Shown one piece after another: positions 19,415 through 29,864 of a DNA stretch of 64,000 nt. The position numbers and the translations under genes are program-made. Every line of letters starts with the position of its first letter. Position 1 is the first letter of the stretch. The notes below the pieces were generated by a model. That model did not search any database. It was not told where the DNA came from and saw only the letters and a program-made list of their open reading frames with translations. The stretch covers positions 501,127-565,126 of the forward strand of contig NW_004440445.1 in assembly GCF_000330505.1 (NCBI RefSeq). The letters run 5' to 3'. Source of the DNA: Entamoeba invadens IP1 (Eukaryota; Evosea; Mastigamoebida; Endamoebidae).

Positions 19415-21040
19415 ATGTTTCCGAGCCCAGTCCCACTCTTTCAGAGTGTGTTGTGTCTATTGTGTATAACACCGCAGTATATTGTATACCCGTGGCTCGT
19501 CTTTTTAGTGATTTCATTGATGACATTCATTAACAGTTTCAATTTGAACAACTACAAGATACTTTTCACACAAAGTGGTCGTGATGTATTGATACATTTA
19601 GTGCATTTTGTGTTGAGTACACTCTCTATTATGATTTGCCCGGCTACGGGATTAATGACTTTACTTCCCGTCCACTCGACTCCACTTCTTGTCACTCACG
19701 TTGCTCTTCACATCACGACATTATCACTTAGAAGTGTCGTCCCTTTAGTAACTCTTCCATTACAGTATTTCATCAGAGACAAACAATATTCCCCAATATA
19801 CCAATCATTCATTCTGTTACCAATCTCACTGGTGTTATTCTTTATCAAATTTAACACAATGGATACACCACTCTTAACAATTCCATCAGTGCTTGTGCCA
19901 TTGCTTTTACTCATACCGGCGAGCTGTTCGAATAAATACATTTATGTCTTCACATGTATGACTATACTCGTGTCTTTCTTCTTCGGGAAAACGACGTTGT
20001 TGCCATTGGTGCCGAACCTTCTCTTGTTCTACTTTTCTTCAACACCAACCACAGACACTGAGTTGTTTGCAGTTGGTGGTGCGAGTGGAATGAATCGGAT
20101 ATCTATCCGTCTGCGAGTCTTATTCACAAGAGGGTTGGAGGAGACGTTGAGTGATCATAAAAGTCGGAAATTGTTCTATTACTTCCTCATCAATTTACTA
20201 TTTATGTTTGTCGAAGTGGCGTATGGGTGGTGGAGTGGATCTCTTGGGCTTATTTCCGACGGCTTCCATATGTTGTTTGACTGTGTTGCGCTTGCAATGG
20301 GATTGGTCGCGTCCGTCATTTCGCGGTGGATGCCTGACAGACTCTTTACATATGGATATGCCCGTGCTGAGACTCTTTCTGGGTTTGTGAATGCACTCTT
20401 CCTTGTGTACATCGCGTTCTTTGTGTTTCTTGAGAGTGTCCACCGCTTGATGCATCCCGCAGACATCAAAGTTGATGCCCTCTTAATAGTGAGTGTGTTA
20501 GGGTTACTCGTGAATATCATTGGTGTCTTTGCGTTCAGAGATAACGGCGAGGAGGATGAACAAGAGTGTGACTGTCCCGCTCAATTGGTGAAGCCAAAGA
20601 GAAAGAAAGGCAAAGATAACAATATGGAAGGCATCTTCTTACATGTCTTGTCGGACACGTTGGGATCCGTCGGTGTTATTGTGTCCTCATTTCTCGTTGA
20701 AAAGTTTGGGTGGGTTATTGCCGACCCAATCTGCTCATTATGCTTGTCGGGAATGATTTTCTTCAGTGTGATGCCCTTATTGAAAAACTCTGCCAATTTG
20801 TTACTCCAAAACACGCCGAAGTGCTTTGACGTTGAAGAGATTCAAAACAAAATCTTAAAGGTTGAAGGGGTGTCCGAAGTTGTCAAATTGAATGCGTGGG
20901 AATTTGCAGAAGAAAGTATGGTCGCAACGGCTGTTGTGAAAATGAAAGTCGAGTGCGATGCTGAAAAGATTCGAAGTGATGTCTATGCCATTCTGAAAGA
21001 AGAGGAGTTCAATAGCATCACTGTGGAACTCGTTATTTGA
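19415..21040 (+). CDS. Zinc transporter, cation diffusion facilitator family (ZnT5/7-Msc2 type)
   Basis: Zn2+/H+ antiporter that loads zinc into the early secretory pathway. The 541-residue product has an N-terminal block of about 215 residues with six or more hydrophobic segments. The CDF core of six spans lies at about 240-480. Both metal-site motifs are present: DGFHMLFD (about 281-289) and LHVLSDTLG (about 408-416), each HxxxD. The extended N-terminus is typical of ZnT5 and yeast Msc2, which work as heterodimers in the ER/Golgi. The cytosolic loop between spans IV and V is usually His-rich. Here it is acidic then basic, with a CDC pair (EEDEQECDC then KPKRKKGK) and no His. The C-terminal domain is short. 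Intronless; starts at the first ATG. Confidence 0.9.
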   Translation: MFPSPVPLFQSVLCLLCITPQYIVYPWLVFLVISLMTFINSFNLNNYKILFTQSGRDVLIHLVHFVLSTLSIMICPATGLMTLLPVHSTPLLVTHVALHITTLSLRSVVPLVTLPLQYFIRDKQYSPIYQSFILLPISLVLFFIKFNTMDTPLLTIPSVLVPLLLLIPASCSNKYIYVFTCMTILVSFFFGKTTLLPLVPNLLLFYFSSTPTTDTELFAVGGASGMNRISIRLRVLFTRGLEETLSDHKSRKLFYYFLINLLFMFVEVAYGWWSGSLGLISDGFHMLFDCVALAMGLVASVISRWMPDRLFTYGYARAETLSGFVNALFLVYIAFFVFLESVHRLMHPADIKVDALLIVSVLGLLVNIIGVFAFRDNGEEDEQECDCPAQLVKPKRKKGKDNNMEGIFLHVLSDTLGSVGVIVSSFLVEKFGWVIADPICSLCLSGMIFFSVMPLLKNSANLLLQNTPKCFDVEEIQNKILKVEGVSEVVKLNAWEFAEESMVATAVVKMKVECDAEKIRSDVYAILKEEEFNSITVELVI

Positions 21041-21242
21041 TTGGGTTTTCATTCATGTTGTAAGTTTATAAATTAACGAGTTTTTTTTATTCATTTTTAA
21101 ATTGTTTTTTCTTAAAAATTAACTCGTCATTTTGTGTTTATTAAGAAAAAAATACTCGTTAATTATTTTATTATATAGTTTGATTATAGTTATGATATTA
21201 TTATTTAACTATATAGTGAGTGTTGAACTAATAAAACTGAAT

Positions 21243-23756
21243 ATGCTTTTATTTGTCATATGGGTGTGTCTCACCCAAAGGCTTAGTTATGGGTATCACA
21301 TATTCAAAGAGGCGAGTGAAAGTTGGTATTTGGAATCTGCGTTACACTCATATACACTCTTCAAAATTAAAGACATTTTTCTCAATAATCAAAGTTCAGT
21401 TTCAGTTCAACTCTTTGACGAGACAAGAACATTTGATATGAAAATATCATGTTATGAAAATTCCATGGTCAGAGTCATTATGAAGCAAGTCAGTGGACAA
21501 GGTATGTATACGAGATATGAGTATCCTCTGACCAATACCCTTCTATCCTCAAATTATAGTTCAATTATTATAAACAATACTATATTTAATGGTATATGTG
21601 GCTCGAGTAAAGTTATAATTAAGAAACCATTGGAGCTCCAAATCGATGAACTTCATATTTCTCAATTTCTCTTTTCTAACAAACGTCCATCTGATGAGGT
21701 GTTCAACAGTCATGTCGATTCACACAAAAATGGTGACACGTCAATTGGAATTACTTTTTCATTTTCATGCAAAAACGAAACGAAGTATTTCGGATTGCCA
21801 AGAAGACCATTTTTTCGACTTGAGGAAAGAGATGAGCCGTATAGATTATTTAATGTCGACCCATTTGGATATAACAAAACTTCCCCACCATCACTCACAG
21901 GGTCTGTCCCCTTTTTATTAATTAAAAGAGGGAAAGTGTGGAACGGCATCCACGTCAACAATCCTTCTGAAAATTACATTACAATATATAACGAATCAAA
22001 TGTACTAAAATTAAACTATACTGAACCATTAAAAAAAGTGAGATGGGTTGCGGAGTCAGGGGTAATAGATGTGACGATATTCGAAAGCGAAAAACCTATA
22101 GAAATTACACGTCAACTTTATAAACTCACGGGTAAGCAGGCTATACCGCCAAAATGGATTTTTGGTTATCAACAAGCAGCCGAGTGGTTTGTGTCGGATC
22201 AGTTTCTCGCAAACACAACAGAGGAATTCAAAATGGCGAATATACCTTTGGAGTCCATATGGCTACCACCACAAGCGAATTTCGATTTTCAAGTCTTTTC
22301 AAAGAATACCTTCATTACAAATGACCAAATATCTAGACTCAACAAAAAACATATTAAAGTAGTATTCTCCGTGGTTCCCTTTGTCCGGACGAATACTATA
22401 AATGAAACAACGTCTCTAAAGAATGGCACATTCCTTATTAAAGGAACACTGTCCAATAGCATCTGTGAGCGAATTGGCTTCATCGACTACGAAAATTATA
22501 ACGGACGATTTTGGATGGAGAAGATGTCGAGCACTGCACCATTTTTGTCGTTGTGGCTCGACTATTCCGAGCCTTCCTCGTATTACTCCAACGAAATGAC
22601 TATATTCAGAGACGCAATTCATCAATTCCACGAACACAGAGAGTTACACAACGCGTACCCCAATTTACACGCAGAGTCCGTGTTTAAAGGTCTCCAGAGG
22701 AATTCAATGAATTCTTATTATAAAAATATTCCGTTTATACTCTCGACTGGGTTTTATAGTGGTATCCAGCAATACGGCGGTGTCATTTTATCACAAAGTT
22801 CATCATCATGGGAGGGATTACAGTTTGTGATCAAAGAAGCCCTTTCTATGAGTATCAGTGGGGTGTCTTTTGTTGGGAGTGATATTGGTGGGTATTATGA
22901 TATGTCCACATTACAAGTCTATTTGAGATGGCTACAGGCGTCTACATTTCTGCCGTTGTTCAGAGGGTATTCTGAAATGCACACATTCAGAAAAGAGCCG
23001 TATATGTTTAAAAACAACAGAGAATTGGTGAAGTATGCGTTTGAAATTCGGAACATGTTTTTGAGGTTTTGGAACTCAAAATTTATTGAGTGTCATATAA
23101 ATGAAGTTCCCGTCATCAGACCACTATTCTATAACTTTCCTGATGATGAAAACAGTCTTTTAATAGAGGGAGAGTGGATGGTATCAACTGAAATACTTGT
23201 ATCTGGTGTTTATGACGATTCTGAGAGGTGTCAGGTGTATCTTCCAAAAGGCCTTTGGTTCAATTTTTTCAGTGATGAAATCATTCAAAGCAATGCGAGT
23301 TACATTGAAATGGAAATTGACTATGAATTTATTCCCGTTTTTGTTAGGGGAGGGTCAGTGTTAGTTATCGGAGATAGAAAGTGTTTGACAGTCGAGGAAT
23401 GTTTTATGAAGCACAATGAGCTTCATTTCTATTTGGGTGATGATGGCAATGCAACAACACTGTTTTATGCGAGTTGTGGGGAACGAGAAGGCGAGAGAAT
23501 AGTTCGACTTGAATTGAAAGGGAATCAAAATACAATAGAAGGCAGAGTTCAAGAGATTTACACGTGTGAGGAGTGTAAAAAAGTACAACTTTTTGTTCGA
23601 AAGATAGTGATACACAATATGAACACAAAACCAAAACATGTACATTCCAAAGAAGTTCATATTATTCAAATAAAACACTTTAAAAATAAGAAGATGGTTT
23701 TATACATAAAAACGTTTGACGCAATACAGAATTTTATTATTAAATTCAGTTATTAA
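21243..23756 (+). CDS. GH31 glucosidase-like protein lacking the usual acid/base
   Basis: Glycoside hydrolase family 31 (alpha-glucosidase, glucosidase II) fold, secreted or ER-resident. The chosen ATG at 21243 gives a signal-like start (MLLFVIWVCLTQRLSYG) and 837 residues. An upstream in-frame ATG at 21192 is possible. The GH31 N-terminal beta-domain, the TIM barrel (PPKWIFGYQQAAEW onward) and the C-terminal beta-domains are all recognisable. The nucleophile motif WLDYSEP (D440) is present. In the acid/base region GDN is replaced by SQS (Gln near residue 517), and the substrate loop normally reading WLDxDY reads WLPPQANFDF. GSDIGGYYD and RWLQASTFLPLFR match the downstream family blocks. It is either a pseudoenzyme or has shifted specificity. 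Several NxT/S glycosylation sites are present. Confidence 0.82.
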   Translation: MLLFVIWVCLTQRLSYGYHIFKEASESWYLESALHSYTLFKIKDIFLNNQSSVSVQLFDETRTFDMKISCYENSMVRVIMKQVSGQGMYTRYEYPLTNTLLSSNYSSIIINNTIFNGICGSSKVIIKKPLELQIDELHISQFLFSNKRPSDEVFNSHVDSHKNGDTSIGITFSFSCKNETKYFGLPRRPFFRLEERDEPYRLFNVDPFGYNKTSPPSLTGSVPFLLIKRGKVWNGIHVNNPSENYITIYNESNVLKLNYTEPLKKVRWVAESGVIDVTIFESEKPIEITRQLYKLTGKQAIPPKWIFGYQQAAEWFVSDQFLANTTEEFKMANIPLESIWLPPQANFDFQVFSKNTFITNDQISRLNKKHIKVVFSVVPFVRTNTINETTSLKNGTFLIKGTLSNSICERIGFIDYENYNGRFWMEKMSSTAPFLSLWLDYSEPSSYYSNEMTIFRDAIHQFHEHRELHNAYPNLHAESVFKGLQRNSMNSYYKNIPFILSTGFYSGIQQYGGVILSQSSSSWEGLQFVIKEALSMSISGVSFVGSDIGGYYDMSTLQVYLRWLQASTFLPLFRGYSEMHTFRKEPYMFKNNRELVKYAFEIRNMFLRFWNSKFIECHINEVPVIRPLFYNFPDDENSLLIEGEWMVSTEILVSGVYDDSERCQVYLPKGLWFNFFSDEIIQSNASYIEMEIDYEFIPVFVRGGSVLVIGDRKCLTVEECFMKHNELHFYLGDDGNATTLFYASCGEREGERIVRLELKGNQNTIEGRVQEIYTCEECKKVQLFVRKIVIHNMNTKPKHVHSKEVHIIQIKHFKNKKMVLYIKTFDAIQNFIIKFSY

Positions 23757-23813
23757 TATTATTCATATCTTTAAAGGTACTTTAATAACACATGAAAGGT
23801 ATCAATCAATCAA

Positions 23814-24686
23814 TTATTCTTGTTTTCGTTTGGGAGAACCATCTCTCTTTCTTCTAAAAGACTGTCTTAAGCTTGAGTATCTCCTTCTAAGTTGAGAAAC
23901 GGGTCCTTGGGAAGTAACTGTAGATGTTGAAGGTGAAGCTGCACCTCTTTGTTCAGCAGAACCATCATCAGATGCTCTTCGATGTTCGTAAGCTGTACCT
24001 GCATGTAAAAATCTGTCTTCGTAAATTAAAGACACTAATAAAGCATTTGGTAAAGACTGTAATTTGTCTCTTAAGTTGATTATAAATGTTTTAAGTAGTT
24101 CTTTGCAATCTCTCGCGACTCGTTCCTCTTTGAGAAAAGGTGTTGGTTTTAAAAAGACAGCCATCTTCAGTTGTATACCAAGAAATCGTCTTAAATGTTC
24201 CATACAATCATTGGCTTTTTGTTGAATTCTTTGTTGAGTCTGAGATAAAGATGGTAATACCTTTTCTAAAAATGGATAGAGTATTTCATACCATTTACTC
24301 ATAACATCAAATAATATTCTTTCAAAACCTCTAGAAAGTAATGAAGAGTGAAACCTTTTCATGAAATCAACGAAGTGTGAACCTTCTAAATGTTGGTTTA
24401 ATGTGATTTCCCTCATCAATTCAAGTTTATTATTTTCAATGGATAATAAAAGCTCAAAGTCTCGAATAAAAACTGGATCAACTCCTTCAGAATGTTGTTG
24501 GACAAAAGTTAATAACTCTTCAAAATCCGAAACCATCAGTCTTTGTTCTCTTTGGGTTTCGAGAATAATCATTTGAGTATTTTTTATGATTCCCCATCCA
24601 GAAGCACCTTCCTCTTGTGGTGGTTGCTGTTCTGGTTGTGATAAACAGAGAATAAATAGACAAGCAAACAAAACAACTTTCATCAT
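23814..24686 (-). CDS. Predicted secreted helical protein of unknown function
   Basis: 290 residues from the ATG at 24686 (the frame is open 15 codons further upstream, with another ATG at 24731). A signal peptide is evident: MMKVVLFACLFILCLS, followed by QPEQQPPQEE. The middle, about 35-230, is helical with many Leu/Glu/Phe and no recognised family. The C-terminal 60 residues are Ser/Arg-rich and very basic (RRRYSSLRQSFRRKRDG), which is unusual for a secreted protein and could bind acidic partners. There are no membrane spans after the signal peptide and no retention motif. Base composition supports coding. Confidence 0.6.
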   Translation of the reverse strand: MMKVVLFACLFILCLSQPEQQPPQEEGASGWGIIKNTQMIILETQREQRLMVSDFEELLTFVQQHSEGVDPVFIRDFELLLSIENNKLELMREITLNQHLEGSHFVDFMKRFHSSLLSRGFERILFDVMSKWYEILYPFLEKVLPSLSQTQQRIQQKANDCMEHLRRFLGIQLKMAVFLKPTPFLKEERVARDCKELLKTFIINLRDKLQSLPNALLVSLIYEDRFLHAGTAYEHRRASDDGSAEQRGAASPSTSTVTSQGPVSQLRRRYSSLRQSFRRKRDGSPKRKQE

Positions 24687-25741
24687 ACTTTGAAAACCAA
24701 GTTCACGGTTATTCTTTAATTTTATTGCCATGTTGTCAATATAATTTTTGTTGTGTTATCATATCATAAAAAATACCTTTTTATTTACATTTTCATTATT
24801 TTGAGAAAATAAATAACTTCTACAACTCAAGAGTTAAAAAGTAATTTTTAATTATAAGGCTTATTTAAAGTTTTAACATTAAACTTAAAAACAACAGATA
24901 AATAAAACTCGCCAATATGTTGATCATTCATTCATGAAGACAAGTTATTTCTTCAATTTTTTGTTCGTTTTTAAATGATTTTTCATATTACTTATTAAAA
25001 TAAAATGCACTCTTTTTTAAAAAAAATATACAATTTATAATAAAACAATGTTAAAGTAATTAACTAAACAACAACGACTTACAAAACAAGATTGATTTAT
25101 AACATATCAAAATTTATTAACATGATTTGGAACAAAAAATATGTAATAGTGTGTATTGTATACATTTTTCTATTATTTGAAACCAAAATAATAATTGAAC
25201 GAATACGATTATTTTTAAATGAAAATGGGTATTGGTGTGTTTGAAACATATTTTTTTTAAAAATAACAATCTTTATTAAATTAAGTTTTCGCCTCGTTAT
25301 GAACAAATCATTTTATTATATTGATTCAAAATAATTTATTAAGTCGTCATATCTTCAATTTATATATTTGTAAATTTTTATAACGAGTCTTGTGAACGAT
25401 ATTGGTGGTATTGTTTTAAACAATTATGATCAATATTAAATGCAAAGTATCACACAAATTTGAATTTAAACATCAAATAATTTTATTTATAACAAAATTT
25501 AAGACTCATTATTTAATATAATTGTTCTATTTAAATATACAAATTAAATAACAATAATTAATTTTATTTATTAATATTAGTTTATTATTTTTGATATAAT
25601 TTTATTTATATTTTATTCATCTTATTATATCAACCAATAAAAACTTATATATTAATTTTATTGATTAATTAATAAATTGATTAATTAAAATGATACTGTT
25701 ATAAATTCCTCAAAAACTCAAAAAATCAATCAACTAATCCA
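24687..25741. other. A+T-rich spacer, no recognised gene
   Basis: About 1.05 kb between divergent genes, with poly-A/T tracts. A 69-codon reverse ORF at 25097-25306 is low-complexity and has no supporting features. Nothing else seen. Confidence 0.6.
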
Positions 25742-27701
25742 ATGTATAAGAATCAGAATATGATGTTTTTGGGGGGTTTCCAACCTCCCAAAAAACATGT
25801 TGAACCTGAGAAGCCAAAAGAAATTATTGACCCCGAAGAAGTTATAAAAAATTTGCCGATGTCTGAGTATAGAAAACAAATGACAGAGCACACTGAATGT
25901 CTTGAGCGTTCTGCAATGTTAAAGATCATCCAAAGTGAAGTCAGTGGTTTGTCTTTCATTACATAACCGTCAACACAAGAGATTTGAATAACAGATAGAA
26001 TTCTGTTCACTCTCGACATTATGTCCTCCCCTTGCTTTAACCTTACTATCCCAAAGGGGTCTGAACCAACATAAGCTTCTAGACCAATTTTATGCAGATG
26101 ATAATTTTTTAAAGCACAACGGCTTTTCTGAACACTTCACCGATTACCTTTGTCCTGAAGAAAAAGTGTTTCCCTCAGACTACATTTCTCTCAGAAACAC
26201 AAGAATTGACAATGTTGTTATCAACGAGGAACAAGTTTGCGATGTGATGGGAAAAGGGTATAACCGATGTCTCGCCGTTCTTGCGTTGATATACTGTCAA
26301 AACAACTTCGCGGAAGCAATCGACTATTTACAACAAGGATCACTTTTCAAAAAAGTGCCGAAAAAGTTGCAACAGTATCGAGGTAAAATATTACCACCAT
26401 ACGACACTCTACAGAAATGCGAAGTGTTCTCTGTGAGCCCCGAGTTTTACTTTGATGTATCTTTACACTATCGTAGTGAGAAAAATGTCATTGACGCTAT
26501 CACCAACAACAACGTGGCCAATAACTTTGTCAAATGGTTCGACATGCTGAAACAACGACTTGAAAGGAACAAAATAGAAAGGGAAAAATTACTTGAAGGG
26601 AAGAGTGTGACGTGTGATGTTTGTTACGAAGACTATTTACCAGAAGAAATGGTGCGCAACCGATGTGGAGATTCTTTTTGTCGTAAGTGTGTAACGGATT
26701 ATGTCAGAAACGCGATGAAAGAGTCTGGGAAGACGATTGGCGTCTTGAAATGTATGCGTTCTGGGTGTCCGTCGTGTTTGTGTTTAGATGTTATCCGCAG
26801 TGTATTGGATGATTTTGCGTATTATCGGTGTTGTGAATTAATTATCTCCAACTTCATCCAAACTGATAGTGAGTGTCTTTGTAAATATTGTTGTAACGAG
26901 AAATGCACTAAAGTGCTTCATTACAAAGGAAAATACACGCAGTTGAGCAAAGGAGTGACCGGGTTGTGTAATTGTCAAACTTCCGTATGTCTCCGGTGTG
27001 GTGAAGAAAATCATCGACCAGCCAGTTGTGAGATGAACAAAAAGTGGCAAGAGCTCATGAAAAAGGATGGACTTAATATGAAATGGATTAAAGAGAACTC
27101 AAGAAAGTGTCCAAAATGTGAGACGTTTATAGAAAAGAATGGAGGGTGTCAATGGATGTCATGTTATAAGTGTCAATCGTTCTTTTGTTGGGTGTGTATG
27201 CAAATTACTAATGACCATCAACATAAACCAGGACAGGAGTGTAAACCATACAAAGCAAAAGAGATTGAGGGGTCTTACGTTGATGAACCAACATTAAATT
27301 TACTGACTCACTACGATTTGCAGAATGTCGGTGTAAAACAGGCTCTTGAACGTAACCAGGCGATACTGAAAATATTAAAAGAAAAGAAGTTGATTCTATC
27401 GACACTTGTTCCTTTGTACGAAGCATCACTGGTCGAAATTGATGCACACGTTGTGCTCCAGAATTTATTGATTTATGAATATGGAACCCCCCAAAAAAAG
27501 GAACTCATCGATTTCCAACTCAAAGCATTTCAACTCCCAGCTGAGTTGCTCACAAAAGAAATACAAAAGATTTTAAAAATGGAAGTCATCACGGTAGAAA
27601 CGATGAGCGACTTAACATCGATGGTCGGAAAAACAAAGAAAATTTTTGAGAACATTGTGAATTCGTTTGAAGAAGAAGAGGAATATGATGAAAATGATTG
27701 A
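25742..27701 (+). CDS. RING-IBR-RING (RBR) E3 ubiquitin ligase, Ariadne-like (two exons)
   Basis: RBR ligases pass ubiquitin through a Cys in RING2. Exons are 25742-25946 and 25999-27701; the 52-nt intron starts GTTTGT, ends TAG and lies in phase 1. Total 635 residues. RING1 begins near residue 273 (CDVCYEDYL) and contains RCGDSFCRKC, where the usual His ligand is Asp. The IBR follows with CKYCCNEKC, CNCQTSVCLRCGEENH. RING2 reads CPKCETFIEKNGGCQWMSC with catalytic Cys about C452. The residue two after it is Trp, where Ariadne proteins have a His that assists catalysis. A helical C-terminal domain resembling the Ariadne domain (about 500-625) and an acidic tail end the protein. Confidence 0.87.
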
Positions 27702-27863
27702 GTTGTTGTTCTTATATTTAATGCTTTACTATAATCAATAGAACCAAAAACCATTAAAAACTAGTATAAAATAAATGAAAAACATTTGAATAATATGATG
27801 ATTATATTCATAATAAGATTTAATAACATCACAACATAAAAAGAATACTTTCTAATTCATTAC

Positions 27864-28991
27864 ATGGAAAACTTAAGTGCAGTTGTTATTGATAATGGAT
27901 CGTATATGACAAAGGTTGGATTTAGTGGGGAAGAAAGTCCAAAGGTTGAAGTTCGAACTGTGGTTGCGCAATGGAAAACAGAAATTCTTGGGTTGGATAG
28001 ACCGTCATGCTATGTCGGAGAAAAGGCAATTGAAATGAACAAGAAGGCTTCAAACATACTAAATATGTCGAACCCAATTTCCCATGGCAATGTGAGTGAT
28101 TGGGAAGCTTTAAAACTTTTAGAAAGAATGATCGCTCTTATTGATCTCCGCATAGAACCTTCAGAGTATAATGTTTTTATAACAGAACACCCCGACGCAA
28201 CGAAGGCATGCCGAGAGAAAATGGCTGAAATACTATTAGAATCATATCCTGTTGAATACAAAGGATTAAGTTTTGGGATGTCTCCTGCAATGTCACTGTA
28301 TGCTTCTGGAAATACAAGTGGAGTGTCTATAGACAGTGGAGATGGGTGTACTTGGTGTGTTCCGGTGTATGAAGGAGTGGTGCTACGTGAGGGAATAAGA
28401 CCGATTAAAGTGAGTGGAAATGACATGACTGAATACTTCAACAAATTGATTGCTGGCAAAGTGGCGGAGTACCCGGACCTTGCTGATATTAATCTTGTCA
28501 GAGAAATCAAAGAGAAATTTGTGTATCTTGCCAACGATTATGAAGAAGAGCTTAAGAAGCCAGAAGACCAAATTGAAAAACAGTATGAACTTCCTGATGG
28601 TCGAATAGTCAAAATTGGGAAGGAATGTTTCACATGTGGAGAAATGGTATTCCACCCTCAGATGGCGGGAATTGAAGAAAATGGCATTCATCAAGTCATT
28701 AACGAATCTATCAATAAATGCGATATATACACCAGAACGATTTTGTATGGAAATATTCTTTTGAGCGGAGGAACCTCAATGGTATTTAATAATAACACCA
28801 GGTTTGAAATGGAGTTGAAGAAACTTGCACCATCACAAATCATTAAGCGAAATCACATCGACAATACAATTAATGCAAGTTGGATTGGAGCTTCAATTTT
28901 AACTTCTTTGACTTCATTCCAAAAAATGTGGGTAACTCGTGAAGATTATGAGGAAAAGGGCGTGGCTGTGTTCGGGAATTTGACGTTGTAA
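27864..28991 (+). CDS. Divergent actin-like protein
   Basis: 375 residues, the length of conventional actin, collinear along the whole fold. Recognisable blocks are DNGSYMTKVGF (phosphate loop 1), NPISHGNVSDW, FITEHP, MSLYASGNTSG, DSGDGCTW (phosphate loop 2) and NILLSGGTSM. Two residues that position the hydrolytic water in actin are changed: the Gln137 equivalent is Ser (S140) and the His161 equivalent is Trp (W164). The C-terminus is VFGNLTL, not the KCF-type ending, so the profilin-binding end is lost. It does not carry obvious Arp2 or Arp3 insertions. It is likely a species-specific actin paralogue with a non-canonical ATP cycle. Intronless. Confidence 0.85.
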   Translation: MENLSAVVIDNGSYMTKVGFSGEESPKVEVRTVVAQWKTEILGLDRPSCYVGEKAIEMNKKASNILNMSNPISHGNVSDWEALKLLERMIALIDLRIEPSEYNVFITEHPDATKACREKMAEILLESYPVEYKGLSFGMSPAMSLYASGNTSGVSIDSGDGCTWCVPVYEGVVLREGIRPIKVSGNDMTEYFNKLIAGKVAEYPDLADINLVREIKEKFVYLANDYEEELKKPEDQIEKQYELPDGRIVKIGKECFTCGEMVFHPQMAGIEENGIHQVINESINKCDIYTRTILYGNILLSGGTSMVFNNNTRFEMELKKLAPSQIIKRNHIDNTINASWIGASILTSLTSFQKMWVTREDYEEKGVAVFGNLTL

Positions 28992-29864
28992 TTAACGTTT
29001 GATTTTTGAATTCTATAATTGTGATAAATAGATTTAATGCTATAATCTATAGTTTCTCTAAAACGTAATGTTTTCTGTGTGGAATTAATGTGTTGAAACT
29101 AAATAACTAATTATAATATAATCTATATTAGTGATTGAATAACAAATAGTTGAATATATTAATTATTATAAAACATTTTAAACAATTTTTTTAAATTATT
29201 TTTTATGTTATAAAGTCTGTCTAAAAATGTTGTTCATTTGACAATAAAATACACGAAATAGGTTAAAAAATAAGGGAGTTAGGTATAAATGTTGAAAACC
29301 AGGTATAAATTAGAAATAGATGTTTTATAGTTTTTCAAACAGAATCCCGAAATATTAAAGTTTAAATGGTCTAAAAACGGACAACTATAAAAAGTGCATT
29401 TATTATTTAATATATTTAATAATAAAAGCATTTAGATTACTAAAAACGTTGTCCGCTTTTAGATTATTAAAAACAGACAACGTTTTTAGACTGACTATTA
29501 TTATTTATAACAAATGTTACAATTATAGTTGTGGTGATGATTCATTATAGATTAAACAATAATTACACAAAACTCCCTTTTTTTTAGGTAATGAATTAAA
29601 AAAAAATACTATAATATAACATTCGACAAAAATGGTAATTAGTTTTTGATGAATGATAAAATATAATCTATAAATAACATTAATATATTTTCCCGATATT
29701 TTAGTTGTAATCAAATGATTTTTTTTGTTTTATCAAACAAATTAAAAAAATTTGGCAAAATCAACAGAAAAAAACTAAGCACTCGACTTTTTCAAAAAGA
29801 AACACATGAAGAATTTCTTAATTTATAATTAAACCCCAACTTCAAAATCACAATCCGATATATC
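28992..29864. other. Spacer holding a candidate transposon remnant
   Basis: 873 bp between two plus-strand genes. The central part (29214-29497) has inverted-repeat structure, listed separately. The rest is A+T-rich, with the TMEM222 promoter at the right end. A 63-codon reverse ORF at 29523-29714 is low-complexity. Confidence 0.6.
29214..29497. mobile_element. Candidate MITE with about 20-bp terminal inverted repeats
   Basis: The left end AGTCTGTCTAAAAATGTTGT (from 29214) matches the reverse complement of the right end at 29478-29497 at 18 of 20 positions. Related copies of CTAAAAACG occur inside (29371, 29440), including a perfect 14-bp hairpin, 29440-29453 with 29476-29489. TA lies close to both outer edges, as for Tc1/mariner insertions. 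There is no coding content. Confidence 0.45.

Noticed and set aside
25097..25306. 69-codon reverse ORF in a long spacer
   Set aside because: Ile/Lys/Asn-rich chance frame in A+T-rich DNA.
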